Source of the DNA: Flavobacteriales bacterium
GTDB taxonomy: Bacteria > Bacteroidota > Bacteroidia > Flavobacteriales > TMED113
Reading direction: 5' to 3'
Length of the DNA stretch: 36,161 bases
Assembly: GCA_002722215.1 (NCBI GenBank)
Contig: PBKX01000020.1
Location: forward strand, 24,875 to 61,035
The position numbers and the translations under genes were made by a program. The notes below the pieces were generated by a model that saw only the letters and a program-made list of their open reading frames with translations, had not been told where the DNA came from and searched no databases. Positions 1 to 7,187 of the stretch are shown here, one piece after another. Positions within the stretch are counted from its first letter, which is position 1. Each line of letters opens with the position of its first letter.

Positions 1-155
1 AAAACAAGTAGCCAAACATCAAAAAGATAAGCATGTCTGCCATTTGTAGTGAAAATGATGTTATATATTTTATTTTTTAAGAAATTCGTACGCTGCACAA
101 TAATTATATATATTTCGTCAAATATATTAATTTAATCACATGATACTTGATTTAC
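1..155. other. Left edge without a confident gene
   Basis: No reading frame can be assigned with confidence. On the minus strand an ATG at 43-41 opens a frame that stays open to the window edge and encodes a hydrophobic start (MADMLIFLMFGYLF), which could be the beginning of a membrane protein running off the left end. On the plus strand, a frame ending in TAG at 47-49 could instead be the tail of an upstream gene. The two are mutually inconsistent and neither can be judged from so few codons. The rest (about 50-155) is AT-rich and could hold promoters for the flanking genes. Confidence 0.3.
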
Positions 156-299
156 ATGAAAGAAAAAAATTACCATATTATACTAATCCTAGGGCTGATT
201 ATTACAATTATTGGAATAATGACTAACAAATTTATTTTTTTACTACTATTATTCCCATTTGGTCTAAAAGTCTTTCAAGATGAATCACGTGATGATTAA
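156..299 (+). CDS. Small membrane protein, 47 aa, hypothetical
   Basis: An ATG at 156 opens a 47-codon frame ending in TAA at 297-299. The peptide starts with a charged segment (MKEKNYH), then has two hydrophobic stretches (about residues 8-22 and 26-37) separated by the short polar segment TNK, and ends in an acidic tail (QDESRDD). This is the layout of a small inner-membrane hairpin, and small hydrophobic peptides of this kind are common in Flavobacteriia. It ends 4 bases inside the convergent lipoprotein gene, matching the tight 3' overlaps elsewhere in the window. I do not recognise a named family, and no function can be given. Because the frame is short, chance cannot be excluded, although the topology and exact gene-end overlap argue for a real gene. 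Confidence 0.5.
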   Translation: MKEKNYHIILILGLIITIIGIMTNKFIFLLLLFPFGLKVFQDESRDD

Positions 300-1231
300 A
301 TTTGAATATTGAATACTGAGAGTAACCCTCTATGATCGGATTCGTAATTCTCAATAAGAATCGTAGATTGCGAGTCTGGACCAACAATATCTACAGACTC
401 AAGAGTAATTAAGTCATCCAAGGGATAATAATAAATAAAATCTATTCTATCATGAACTTCATTAAGAGTAGTATAAGGAGTCCAAGTATAACCCGGATGG
501 ACAATTGGATTATTATAAATATGTCTATATGAATCAATAAATCCTAAGTCATGAATTTTATTTGAAGTCGGCCAATCTACCGTGAAGTGAGATGAATCAA
601 TAGCAAAATATAATGGATTCTCTGCTCCAAAAATCCAATCTAAATGAGAAGGCTCATTAAAATCTCCTGTTAAAATAATAGGCATAGTACTTGTATTTTT
701 TACTTCTTCCACCAATGATATTAATGATAATAATTCCGCACTTCTTGTTTGGTTTGCTTGATATATAGCTTGTGATTCTGTTGTAATTAATAAATCCCGA
801 ATATCATATGGCTGGTATGGAAACGCAGTCAAATGCACATTAAAAAAATTCAAATAAATTGAGTCATTAAAGATAATCCTAGATTGCATATCATTAATAC
901 CTTCAATTGGATATTTCGATAAAATCGCAGTACTTGCATTGGAATTACCATAAAAACAATAATCAAATCTATCCGCTATTTCCAGGCCAATTTCATACGA
1001 CTCTTGCAAACCAATAATATCTGGATCAACAACATCAATAACATCAGAAATGCTATTAAGAGAGCTTGTAGATAATCTATTAAAAGATAATACAGAAATA
1101 GTATTACCTGGTATGAAATTGTCACATAGAGATAGATATATTTGTGAATCCAAATCCATTGAGATAGAGTTGTTTTTTTCACAAGAAAAAAGTAAAATTG
1201 AAAAAAATATAACGTATTTATACATACTCAT
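296..1231 (-). CDS. Endonuclease/exonuclease/phosphatase family lipoprotein
   Basis: A predicted lipoprotein (311 aa) with the DNase I-like metal-dependent phosphoesterase fold. The N-terminus is a lipoprotein signal: a hydrophobic stretch ending in the lipobox LLFSC, with Cys17 as the acylated residue. A second ATG at codon 3 (1225) is an equally good start. The fold's signature motifs appear in order: LQES (metal-binding Glu, about residue 75), GDFNEPSH (about 190-198), DRIDFIYYY (about 262-270) and SDHRGLLSVF near the C-terminus, which holds the catalytic His. Members of this superfamily cleave phosphodiesters in nucleic acids, inositol phosphates or sphingomyelin; the substrate cannot be read from sequence. 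Lipidation places it in the envelope, so extracellular or periplasmic DNA or phosphate scavenging is a fair inference but unproven. It stands alone on its strand, diverging from the methyltransferase gene. Confidence 0.85.
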   Translation of the reverse strand: MSMYKYVIFFSILLFSCEKNNSISMDLDSQIYLSLCDNFIPGNTISVLSFNRLSTSSLNSISDVIDVVDPDIIGLQESYEIGLEIADRFDYCFYGNSNASTAILSKYPIEGINDMQSRIIFNDSIYLNFFNVHLTAFPYQPYDIRDLLITTESQAIYQANQTRSAELLSLISLVEEVKNTSTMPIILTGDFNEPSHLDWIFGAENPLYFAIDSSHFTVDWPTSNKIHDLGFIDSYRHIYNNPIVHPGYTWTPYTTLNEVHDRIDFIYYYPLDDLITLESVDIVGPDSQSTILIENYESDHRGLLSVFNIQI

Positions 1232-1254
1232 TATGCTAAATTAATTAATAATAT

Positions 1255-1262
1255 TAGTTTTG
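1255..1262 (+). promoter_or_regulatory. -7 promoter box (TAGTTTTG) of the methyltransferase gene
   Basis: An exact match to the Bacteroidota -7 consensus TANNTTTG lies 12 bases before ATG 1275. It overlaps a TTG at 1260 that could be read as an in-frame start. If the box is used, transcription begins downstream of that TTG, so ATG 1275 must be the start. I see no clear TTG -33 element at good spacing. Confidence 0.5.
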
Positions 1263-1274
1263 AAAGCATTATCT

Positions 1275-2906
1275 ATGGAACAAACAGAAAAAAAACTAAT
1301 ATTCTTATCAAATTTATTTCAACACCTTGATGGAATTGTATTAATTCCTACCATATTGGAATTACAAACACATCAGATTCTAGATTATATTAAAAGTCAA
1401 AAAAAATGTGCTTTATCTGAATTAACACACAAATACCATGCAAATCCTGGATATCTGAATGTAGCATTGCGATTATTGTGTTCACAAGGCATTTTAACCC
1501 AAAAAATTGAGGAAGATGACATATTTTTTATTGACTCTATGTTGACAAATTGGATGTCCTTAAAAATAGAATCCAAATATCAGATGATTGAAGGATTATA
1601 TAGGAAGGAGATAAACTATAAAAGTATTATTACAGATACGAAAAACTCGAACATATCGGAGCCTCATTTATATGCTATACTAGAAAAGTACATAAAGTGG
1701 AAGAAACTAGATGATCAGAAAAACAAGTCAGAGGGAATGCCAATAAATGATAAATGGGCAAATTGGAGAATTCATATAGAGGGTGCTGTTCTAGGCCCCA
1801 TTATAGTGCTTTTATCTAGAAATAATGTATTTGATGGCATTGTCAAAGGCAGTACTATTGAAATACCAGGACATCCAAAATGGAAAGAAATATTAATGAA
1901 ATTATTTCTGAGTTGTAATATAATTAATGAAGATTCCGCATTAACTGAATACGGTTATTTCTTATTAAAACGGGCCACCTCGTATGGAGTTACAGTCTCT
2001 TATCTGCCGACATTTCAAAGTTTAAATCATTTAATCTACGGGAACCATCGCTTCCTAACCACTAAATCAAAAAAAGAAGCGGAAATACATGTAGATAGAG
2101 CAATGAATGTTTGGGGTAGCGGCGGTGCTCATAATACATATTTTAAAAAAGTAGATAAAATTATTTTAGATTTATTTAATCTCCCAATTGAAGAACAACC
2201 AAAAGGCTTTATAGATATTGGTTGTGGTAATGGTAAATTAATAGAGCATGTATTTGATTTAATCTATTACAAAACTAAAAGGGGGCAGTTATTGAAAGAA
2301 CACCCTTTATTTATTGTAGGCAGTGACTTTAATTATCAAGCACTAGAAGCGACAACTGAGACAATCAATAAAGCGGACATATGGGCAAAAACAGCATTTG
2401 GTGACATTAGTGATCCAGCATCTTTAGCAAAAAGGCTTAAGGAAGAACATAGTATCAATTTAGTTGATTTACTAAATGTGCGATCATTTTTAGATCATAA
2501 CCGAATATATGAATCCCCAAAAAAAGAAAATAAAGACAAGAGTGCATCTACTGGTGCATTTTGCTATCAAGGAAGTCGATTACAAAATAATGAAGTGGAA
2601 CAAAACTTAAAAGAACACTTACAAAAATGGCACCCATATTTAACAAAATATGGATTACTCATTGTAGAATTACATACTATAGATCCAGTGATATCAGCGA
2701 AAAATATTGGGAAAACTGCTATTACTGCATATGACGCGTCACATGGGTTTTCAGATCAATACATTATTGAATATAATTTGTTTTTAAAAAAAGCTCTTGA
2801 AATTGGATTAGTACCAGACTCTAGTCATGAATATACATTTCCTTCTAAAGAAATTCCAATTGTTAGTATTAATAGATTAATTGCTACAAATCCTAAATAT
2901 GATTAA
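1275..2906 (+). CDS. Class I SAM-dependent methyltransferase, PKS C-methyltransferase-like
   Basis: A protein of 543 aa from ATG 1275 (548 aa if TTG 1260 were used, which the overlapping promoter box makes unlikely). The N-terminal 290 residues look like a helical/winged-helix lid: two segments resemble wHTH folds (about 30-100 and 165-250), as in O-methyltransferase dimerisation regions. The SAM-binding motif I is FIDIGCGNGKLIE (D314, G316, G318, G320). Near the C-terminus is YDASHGFSDQ (H490 to Q495). From memory, this motif occurs in large methyltransferases related to the AprA and other trans-AT polyketide-synthase methylating domains, where His and Gln side chains bind a metal. Here the enzyme stands alone with no PKS or acyl carrier protein nearby, so its substrate is unknown. 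Its 3' end overlaps the convergent rluD by 14 bases. The methyltransferase call is firm; the PKS relationship is tentative. Confidence 0.8.
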   Translation: MEQTEKKLIFLSNLFQHLDGIVLIPTILELQTHQILDYIKSQKKCALSELTHKYHANPGYLNVALRLLCSQGILTQKIEEDDIFFIDSMLTNWMSLKIESKYQMIEGLYRKEINYKSIITDTKNSNISEPHLYAILEKYIKWKKLDDQKNKSEGMPINDKWANWRIHIEGAVLGPIIVLLSRNNVFDGIVKGSTIEIPGHPKWKEILMKLFLSCNIINEDSALTEYGYFLLKRATSYGVTVSYLPTFQSLNHLIYGNHRFLTTKSKKEAEIHVDRAMNVWGSGGAHNTYFKKVDKIILDLFNLPIEEQPKGFIDIGCGNGKLIEHVFDLIYYKTKRGQLLKEHPLFIVGSDFNYQALEATTETINKADIWAKTAFGDISDPASLAKRLKEEHSINLVDLLNVRSFLDHNRIYESPKKENKDKSASTGAFCYQGSRLQNNEVEQNLKEHLQKWHPYLTKYGLLIVELHTIDPVISAKNIGKTAITAYDASHGFSDQYIIEYNLFLKKALEIGLVPDSSHEYTFPSKEIPIVSINRLIATNPKYD

Positions 2907-3903
2907 TATAATTCCGCCAACGATTAATGACTGTTTGCATATCATCAGGAAGATTAGAGTGAAACATGACAAGTTGTTCATCTGCAGGATGTAAAAAACT
3001 TAACTCTGTAGCATGTAATGCTTGACGTGGTAGTATTTTAAAACAATTTTGAACAAATTGTTTATATTTTGAAAATGTTGTGCCTCTTAAAATATGATTA
3101 CCCCCATATTCAAAATCATTAAATAATGGATGGCCTATATGTTTCATATGTACACGTATTTGATGCGTCCTACCAGTTTCGAGTTTACATTTCACTAAAG
3201 TAACATATCGAAATCTTTCTACGACTTCATAATGTGTCACTGCATGCTTACCTTCTTCAGTGTTATCAAAAACTGTTATTAATTTTCTATTTTTTTTATT
3301 TCGCCCAATATTAGCTGTAATTGTACCTTGCTCTTCCTTCACATCACCCCAAACCAATGCTAAATATGTTCTACTAATTGTTCTCTCAGCAAATTGATTA
3401 GATAAATAACTTAATGCATTAGCATTTCTAGCAACAACCATCAAACCAGTCGTATTTTTATCTAACCGATGCACTAAACCAGGGCGTTGATTATCACTAG
3501 CATACTCAATGTCCTTAAATCTATATAAAAGAGCATGCACAAGAGTACCTGAATAATGACCATAACTAGGATGAACTACCATATTGCTAGATTTATTAAC
3601 AACAATAATATCATTATCTTCAAAAATAACATCAATCGGTATGTCTTCTGGAATAATCTCTTTATTATATGGCTCGTATTCAAACCGTATACTAATTTTA
3701 TCTAGAGGCTTTACTTTATAATTGGACTTGACTATTTTGTCATTACAAAAAACATTTCCTAATAATATTGATTTTTGTATTTTAGTTCTACTAGTATTCG
3801 GGATTCTAAGTAATAAAAATTTATCAATTCTTATTAAATCATGTTTTTTTTCTACTTCAAATGAATAATGTTCATATAATTCATCGTGATTAATTGGATC
3901 CAT
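2893..3903 (-). CDS. rluD: RluA-family 23S rRNA pseudouridine synthase (RluD-like)
   Basis: A protein of 336 aa that isomerises uridines to pseudouridine in rRNA. An S4 RNA-binding domain covers about residues 22-85 (RIDKFLLLRIPNTSRTKIQK), followed by the catalytic domain. The active-site motif HRLDKNTTGLMV carries the nucleophile Asp148, and the later GRTHQIRVHM motif is typical of the family. The S4 domain plus length suit RluD, which modifies helix 69 (positions 1911/1915/1917), but RluC-type specificity cannot be excluded by eye. It lies 6 bases downstream of the PASTA gene and should be co-transcribed with it from the promoter near 4690. The arrangement PASTA - rluD next to divergent ddl recurs in Flavobacteriia. 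RlmH, which methylates pseudouridine 1915 made by RluD, is encoded 3 kb away. Confidence 0.93.
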   Translation of the reverse strand: MDPINHDELYEHYSFEVEKKHDLIRIDKFLLLRIPNTSRTKIQKSILLGNVFCNDKIVKSNYKVKPLDKISIRFEYEPYNKEIIPEDIPIDVIFEDNDIIVVNKSSNMVVHPSYGHYSGTLVHALLYRFKDIEYASDNQRPGLVHRLDKNTTGLMVVARNANALSYLSNQFAERTISRTYLALVWGDVKEEQGTITANIGRNKKNRKLITVFDNTEEGKHAVTHYEVVERFRYVTLVKCKLETGRTHQIRVHMKHIGHPLFNDFEYGGNHILRGTTFSKYKQFVQNCFKILPRQALHATELSFLHPADEQLVMFHSNLPDDMQTVINRWRNYINHI

Positions 3904-3909
3904 AGCAAC

Positions 3910-4671
3910 TTATTCTAGGCGTAAATTTACAGAGTCTGTCAACCACACTGAAATGTATGAGCCAAGAGGAACTTTTTCTAAAAAGATAGGTTCTTGCTTA
4001 TATATGACACTATTTAGTGTATCGCTCACAGAAGTATCAAAATAACATGCCCCCACATTCAAAGAATAATTATTTAAAACTCTCTTAATCTCATAAAATC
4101 CTAACCCAAGGACAGTGGGCACCTCTATTGCTTGAAGCCGACCATCCCCTAAATAGAGATCTACAATACTAAATTTAGGTAAACTATCATCAGTGTTGAC
4201 AAGGACTCTATCAACTTTGCAAAACCTCACCACGTCTTTAGCAAAATAATCAACATAATGTAAATTCCCCACTCTAAAAGCATTACTTTCAAGTAAACTA
4301 ATTGCTTGCCTCACAGATTTATTCTTCAAGTCTGGGAAAGGAATATAATTTAATTTCAATGGATTAATGGTTAAATATATTTTTCTCCCCGGCTTCACTT
4401 TACTATTGGGCTTAGGGTTATGTGCTAAAATAGCACCTCTATTATAATTTGGATTATAGGATGCTGAATCTAGAATAATCAATTCTAAATTATATTTATC
4501 TAAGGTATCTTGCGCAGACAAAGAATCCAAACCAAGTAAAGATGGCACGGTAATAATACTATGATGTCGAGTATATTTTTTTAAACTAAAATCTATTGTT
4601 TTGAAAATTACAAAGAACAGCACAAACAAAAAAAAGAATAAATAAATTGAAAACCGATAATTTAATTTCAT
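3910..4671 (-). CDS. PASTA domain-containing membrane protein
   Basis: A protein of 253 aa from ATG 4671, with one N-terminal membrane helix (about residues 8-28) and an extracytoplasmic part made of about three PASTA repeats (roughly 38-105, 108-175 and 182-250). Visible marks are VPSLLGLDSLSAQDTL, HNPKPNSKVKPGRKIYLTIN, FPDLKNKSVRQAISLLE and VPTVLGLGFYEIKRVLNNY. PASTA domains bind muropeptides or beta-lactams in Ser/Thr kinases and PBPs, but this protein has neither a kinase nor a transpeptidase domain. The genetic link to ddl suggests a role in cell-wall synthesis or sensing. An upstream in-frame TTG at 4692 is rejected because it sits inside the promoter box. The pairing with rluD is a familiar Bacteroidota arrangement. 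Confidence 0.88.
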   Translation of the reverse strand: MKLNYRFSIYLFFFLFVLFFVIFKTIDFSLKKYTRHHSIITVPSLLGLDSLSAQDTLDKYNLELIILDSASYNPNYNRGAILAHNPKPNSKVKPGRKIYLTINPLKLNYIPFPDLKNKSVRQAISLLESNAFRVGNLHYVDYFAKDVVRFCKVDRVLVNTDDSLPKFSIVDLYLGDGRLQAIEVPTVLGLGFYEIKRVLNNYSLNVGACYFDTSVSDTLNSVIYKQEPIFLEKVPLGSYISVWLTDSVNLRLE

Positions 4672-4689
4672 GTGCAAATAAATTTGACA

Positions 4690-4697
4690 CAAAGATA
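4690..4697 (-). promoter_or_regulatory. -7 promoter box (TATCTTTG) of the PASTA-rluD operon
   Basis: The minus strand reads TATCTTTG, an exact TANNTTTG match, 18 bases before ATG 4671. It overlaps the TTG at 4692 that an ORF caller could take as a start, so it decides the start in favour of 4671. Confidence 0.5.
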
Positions 4698-4772
4698 TCT
4701 AATTATCATACAATAATAGAATAAAGTTTTGAAAACAAATTCTATATTTAAATTATTATTATATTTCAAATA

Positions 4773-5711
4773 ATGAAAAATATTGCAATCGTAATGGGAG
4801 GAAACTCCAAAGAAAAAGATATTTCTATTCAGAGTGCAAATACAATTTATAAACACATTGATCGCTCAAAATATCAACCCTACAAAGTATTATGTATTAG
4901 TGAGCATAAGTTTATAGTTAATATTAACAATCAACAAATTGATATCAAAAATGAAGATTTTTCATTTATCTTAAATGAAAAACAAATCCGATTTGACACA
5001 ATATTCATGATCATTCATGGGGATCCTGGGGAGAATGGAAAACTTTGCGCTTATTTTGAAACAAGAAAAATACCTTATACATCTTGTAATGAGCCAGTAT
5101 CTTCTCTTACATTTAATAAATTTAAATGTAATCAATATTTAAGATCACTCGGCTATCAAGTTCCTAATTCTAAAATCTATACAGAGGATTATAGAACAAG
5201 ATTTCCGTGCATCATAAAACCCAGTTGTAGTGGATCAAGTTTTGGTATTAGTAAAGTATATAATGATAGTGAATTAAAAACCGCTGTAGACAAAGCTAAA
5301 CAGCATGGCCAAGAAATAATTATAGAAGAATTTATTGATGGTAGAGAATTAACATGTGCTGTATATAATTTATATAATCAAATTGAAACTCTCCCAATAA
5401 CTGAGATTATTAGTCAGAATGACATTTTTGATTATGATGCAAAATATAATGGAAAATCCATAGAAGAAACACCTGCTAAAATTGAAAAAAATATCAAAAT
5501 GCAAATTGAACACATAGCTAAAAAAACATATCAAGATTTAAATCTATCAGGTGTGATTAGAATTGATTTTATCATGGGTGCTACAGAACCATATATTATT
5601 GAGATTAATACAATCCCAGGTTTTTCTGAAAAAAGTATTGTGCCAAAAATGTTAAAATGCGCTAAAATAAAACTAGAAGATTTCATTACCGCACAAATTG
5701 AAAATGCATAA
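4773..5711 (+). CDS. ddl: D-alanine--D-alanine ligase
   Basis: A protein of 312 aa with the ATP-grasp fold. It joins two D-Ala molecules using ATP to make the dipeptide that ends the peptidoglycan stem peptide, in the cytoplasm. The N-terminus IAIVMGGNSKEKDISIQSA matches the Ddl signature (usually GGxSxEhxvSl). The ATP-grasp region shows IKPSCSGSSFGISKV (about 147-161), EEFIDGRELTCAV and the metal-binding end GVIRIDFIM...YIIEINTIPGFSEKS. The length is normal for the family. It diverges from PASTA-rluD and abuts the next gene with no spacer (TAA at 5709-5711, ATG at 5712), so the UV repair glycosylase is probably translated from the same mRNA. No exact TANNTTTG box is visible in the 80-base divergent gap on this strand. 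Confidence 0.95.
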   Translation: MKNIAIVMGGNSKEKDISIQSANTIYKHIDRSKYQPYKVLCISEHKFIVNINNQQIDIKNEDFSFILNEKQIRFDTIFMIIHGDPGENGKLCAYFETRKIPYTSCNEPVSSLTFNKFKCNQYLRSLGYQVPNSKIYTEDYRTRFPCIIKPSCSGSSFGISKVYNDSELKTAVDKAKQHGQEIIIEEFIDGRELTCAVYNLYNQIETLPITEIISQNDIFDYDAKYNGKSIEETPAKIEKNIKMQIEHIAKKTYQDLNLSGVIRIDFIMGATEPYIIEINTIPGFSEKSIVPKMLKCAKIKLEDFITAQIENA

Positions 5712-6131
5712 ATGACTAGAATTAATCTTATCCCGACTCACGAATTAACTGATCAACATTTAATTGCAGAATACAGAGAAATTACTATGGTTCCTGCAGC
5801 ATTAAAACGGACGATACATAGTAAATCTGGCTTGATGTTAAATAAAATACCCGCAAGTTTTACATTAAACAAAGGACATGTACTTTTTTTTTATGATAAA
5901 GGCAAGTACTTATTCAAAAGATATCAATTACTAATACGTGAAATGGAAAACCGAGGATTTAAGCCAAATAAAAATAGAAAATTCCCATGTGACATTTTTA
6001 TTGAAAATAAATTATTCAATGATTGGGAACCAACATTAAAAGATTTAAAAATAATCCGGAATCGCATAAAATCTAAAATTAAACAAAAGCCAAATTGGTA
6101 TAGAAACAATGGGATTAAAATAAATAATTAA
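5712..6131 (+). CDS. Pyrimidine dimer DNA glycosylase (T4 endonuclease V family)
   Basis: A protein of 139 aa, almost the length of T4 DenV (138 aa). It removes the 5' base of UV-induced cyclobutane pyrimidine dimers and cleaves the abasic site. The N-terminus MTRINLIPTHELTDQHLIAE aligns with T4 endonuclease V without gaps: Thr2 (whose alpha-amino group is the nucleophile after Met removal), Arg3, Gln15, His16, Arg22 and catalytic Glu23 are all at the same positions. The C-terminal PNWYR corresponds to T4 PTWYK. T4 Arg26 is Met here, which I believe is common in the cellular REITMVPAALKR subfamily. It starts on the base after the ddl stop, so expression is probably coupled to a cell-wall gene rather than to an SOS unit. 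It suggests life in sunlit water; no photolyase is in this window. Confidence 0.93.
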   Translation: MTRINLIPTHELTDQHLIAEYREITMVPAALKRTIHSKSGLMLNKIPASFTLNKGHVLFFYDKGKYLFKRYQLLIREMENRGFKPNKNRKFPCDIFIENKLFNDWEPTLKDLKIIRNRIKSKIKQKPNWYRNNGIKINN

Positions 6132-6700
6132 ATATTTAAATAATCAACCACCTTTTGAATAGCTCTACTACGATGACTAATTTTATTTTTTTCATCTAAA
6201 GACATTTCTCCAAATGTTTTCTGACATCCATTTGGTATAAATATAGGATCATATCCAAATCCCCCATCACCTGATGATTCATTAGATATGCAACCCTCTA
6301 CTATGCCTTCGAAAAAAATTTCTTGCGATTTGCTTTTTAAACAAATAACTGTTTTAAACCTAGCTCTTCTATCTGTGATGCCTTGCATTTCATCGAGGAC
6401 TTTTTTTATATTGTCAGTAGCATTTGCTTTTTCACCAGAATAACGTGCTGAAAAAACACCAGGTCTCCCATCTAATTGATATACCTCTAAACCTGTATCA
6501 TCTGCAATTGTTGGAATACTATATTTATCATATATAGTTTTAGACTTTATTAATGCATTTTCTCTAAGCGTTGACCCCGACTCAATGATTTCATCATAAT
6601 AACCAACATCCAGCAAACTCAGCAATCTAATATCTAAGAGTTGTGTTGAAATTTCTAATAATTTGTTTTGATTAGAAGATGCAAAAATATATTTATTCAT
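6128..6700 (-). CDS. rdgB: RdgB/HAM1 family non-canonical purine NTP pyrophosphatase
   Basis: A protein of 190 aa that hydrolyses dITP, ITP and XTP to monophosphates and pyrophosphate, cleaning deaminated purines from the nucleotide pool. Family marks are the N-terminal FASSNQNKLLEI (SxNxxK nucleotide-binding motif, residues 8-13), IADDTGLEV with catalytic Asp67/Asp68, the specificity segment GRPGVFSARYSG, the GDGGFGYDPIFIP loop and the C-terminal KNKISHRSRA motif with its conserved SHR. The length is typical. Its start overlaps the end of the upstream rlmH by 8 bases, so the two form an operon. Its stop overlaps the convergent glycosylase gene by 4 bases. That pairing of two nucleotide or DNA damage enzymes is probably a coincidence of a compact genome. 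Confidence 0.95.
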   Translation of the reverse strand: MNKYIFASSNQNKLLEISTQLLDIRLLSLLDVGYYDEIIESGSTLRENALIKSKTIYDKYSIPTIADDTGLEVYQLDGRPGVFSARYSGEKANATDNIKKVLDEMQGITDRRARFKTVICLKSKSQEIFFEGIVEGCISNESSGDGGFGYDPIFIPNGCQKTFGEMSLDEKNKISHRSRAIQKVVDYLNI

Positions 6701-7133
6701 GGTGATATGGGTGATTGTTTAAAATGGTAAATGCCCGATATGTTTGTTCCAAAAGAATTAATCTGGCGACTAAATGCGGGAAAGTCATCTTAGAAAGAGA
6801 AATGAAAGCATGACAACGATCAACTATTGATTTGGGAACTCCAAAAGCACCGCCAACCAAAAATATAATTGAATCATAATTCTCTGTTTTTTCTCTAATA
6901 AATTGGGCATAATCTAGTGTATTCATACATTGTCCTCTTTCATCTAAAATGATAAAAAAATCTCCTATTTTTATGTGTGCTAATACTTTCTTACCTAATT
7001 TAATTTCATTTTTTTCTGAAAAAAATAACACTTCGGATTTAGTATAGCCATTTAATCTTTTTAAGTATTGGATCATAAAAGAATTAAATGATTCAGAGTT
7101 TTTTTTACCCAAAAAGATAAATTTTAATTTCAT
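6693..7133 (-). CDS. rlmH: 23S rRNA (pseudouridine(1915)-N3)-methyltransferase RlmH
   Basis: A protein of 146 aa from ATG 7133 (a TTG four codons upstream at 7145 is a weaker start). It is a SPOUT-fold enzyme that N3-methylates pseudouridine 1915 in helix 69 of 23S rRNA. Diagnostic features are the N-terminal MKLKFIFLGK, LDERGQCMNTLDYAQFI, the SAM-binding knot FLVGGAFG and the C-terminal KMTFPHLVARLILLEQTYRA followed by NHPYHHE, the usual end of RlmH. The length fits the family (about 155). It is upstream of and overlapping rdgB, and diverges from nadC across a 54-base gap. Its substrate is made by RluD, also encoded in this window. Confidence 0.95.
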   Translation of the reverse strand: MKLKFIFLGKKNSESFNSFMIQYLKRLNGYTKSEVLFFSEKNEIKLGKKVLAHIKIGDFFIILDERGQCMNTLDYAQFIREKTENYDSIIFLVGGAFGVPKSIVDRCHAFISLSKMTFPHLVARLILLEQTYRAFTILNNHPYHHE

Positions 7134-7187
7134 AAATTGTATCAATAAATATTCCTAATTTGTAACAACATAAATATAACCATATCA

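Noticed and set aside
1050-1244. 64-codon plus-strand frame opposite the start of the lipoprotein gene
   Set aside because: It is antisense to the signal peptide and EEP-fold N-terminus and has no recognisable features.
5712-6131. Prophage or phage remnant, suggested by similarity to T4 endonuclease V
   Set aside because: No phage structural, integrase or att sequences surround it. Cellular homologues exist and base composition does not differ visibly from its neighbours.
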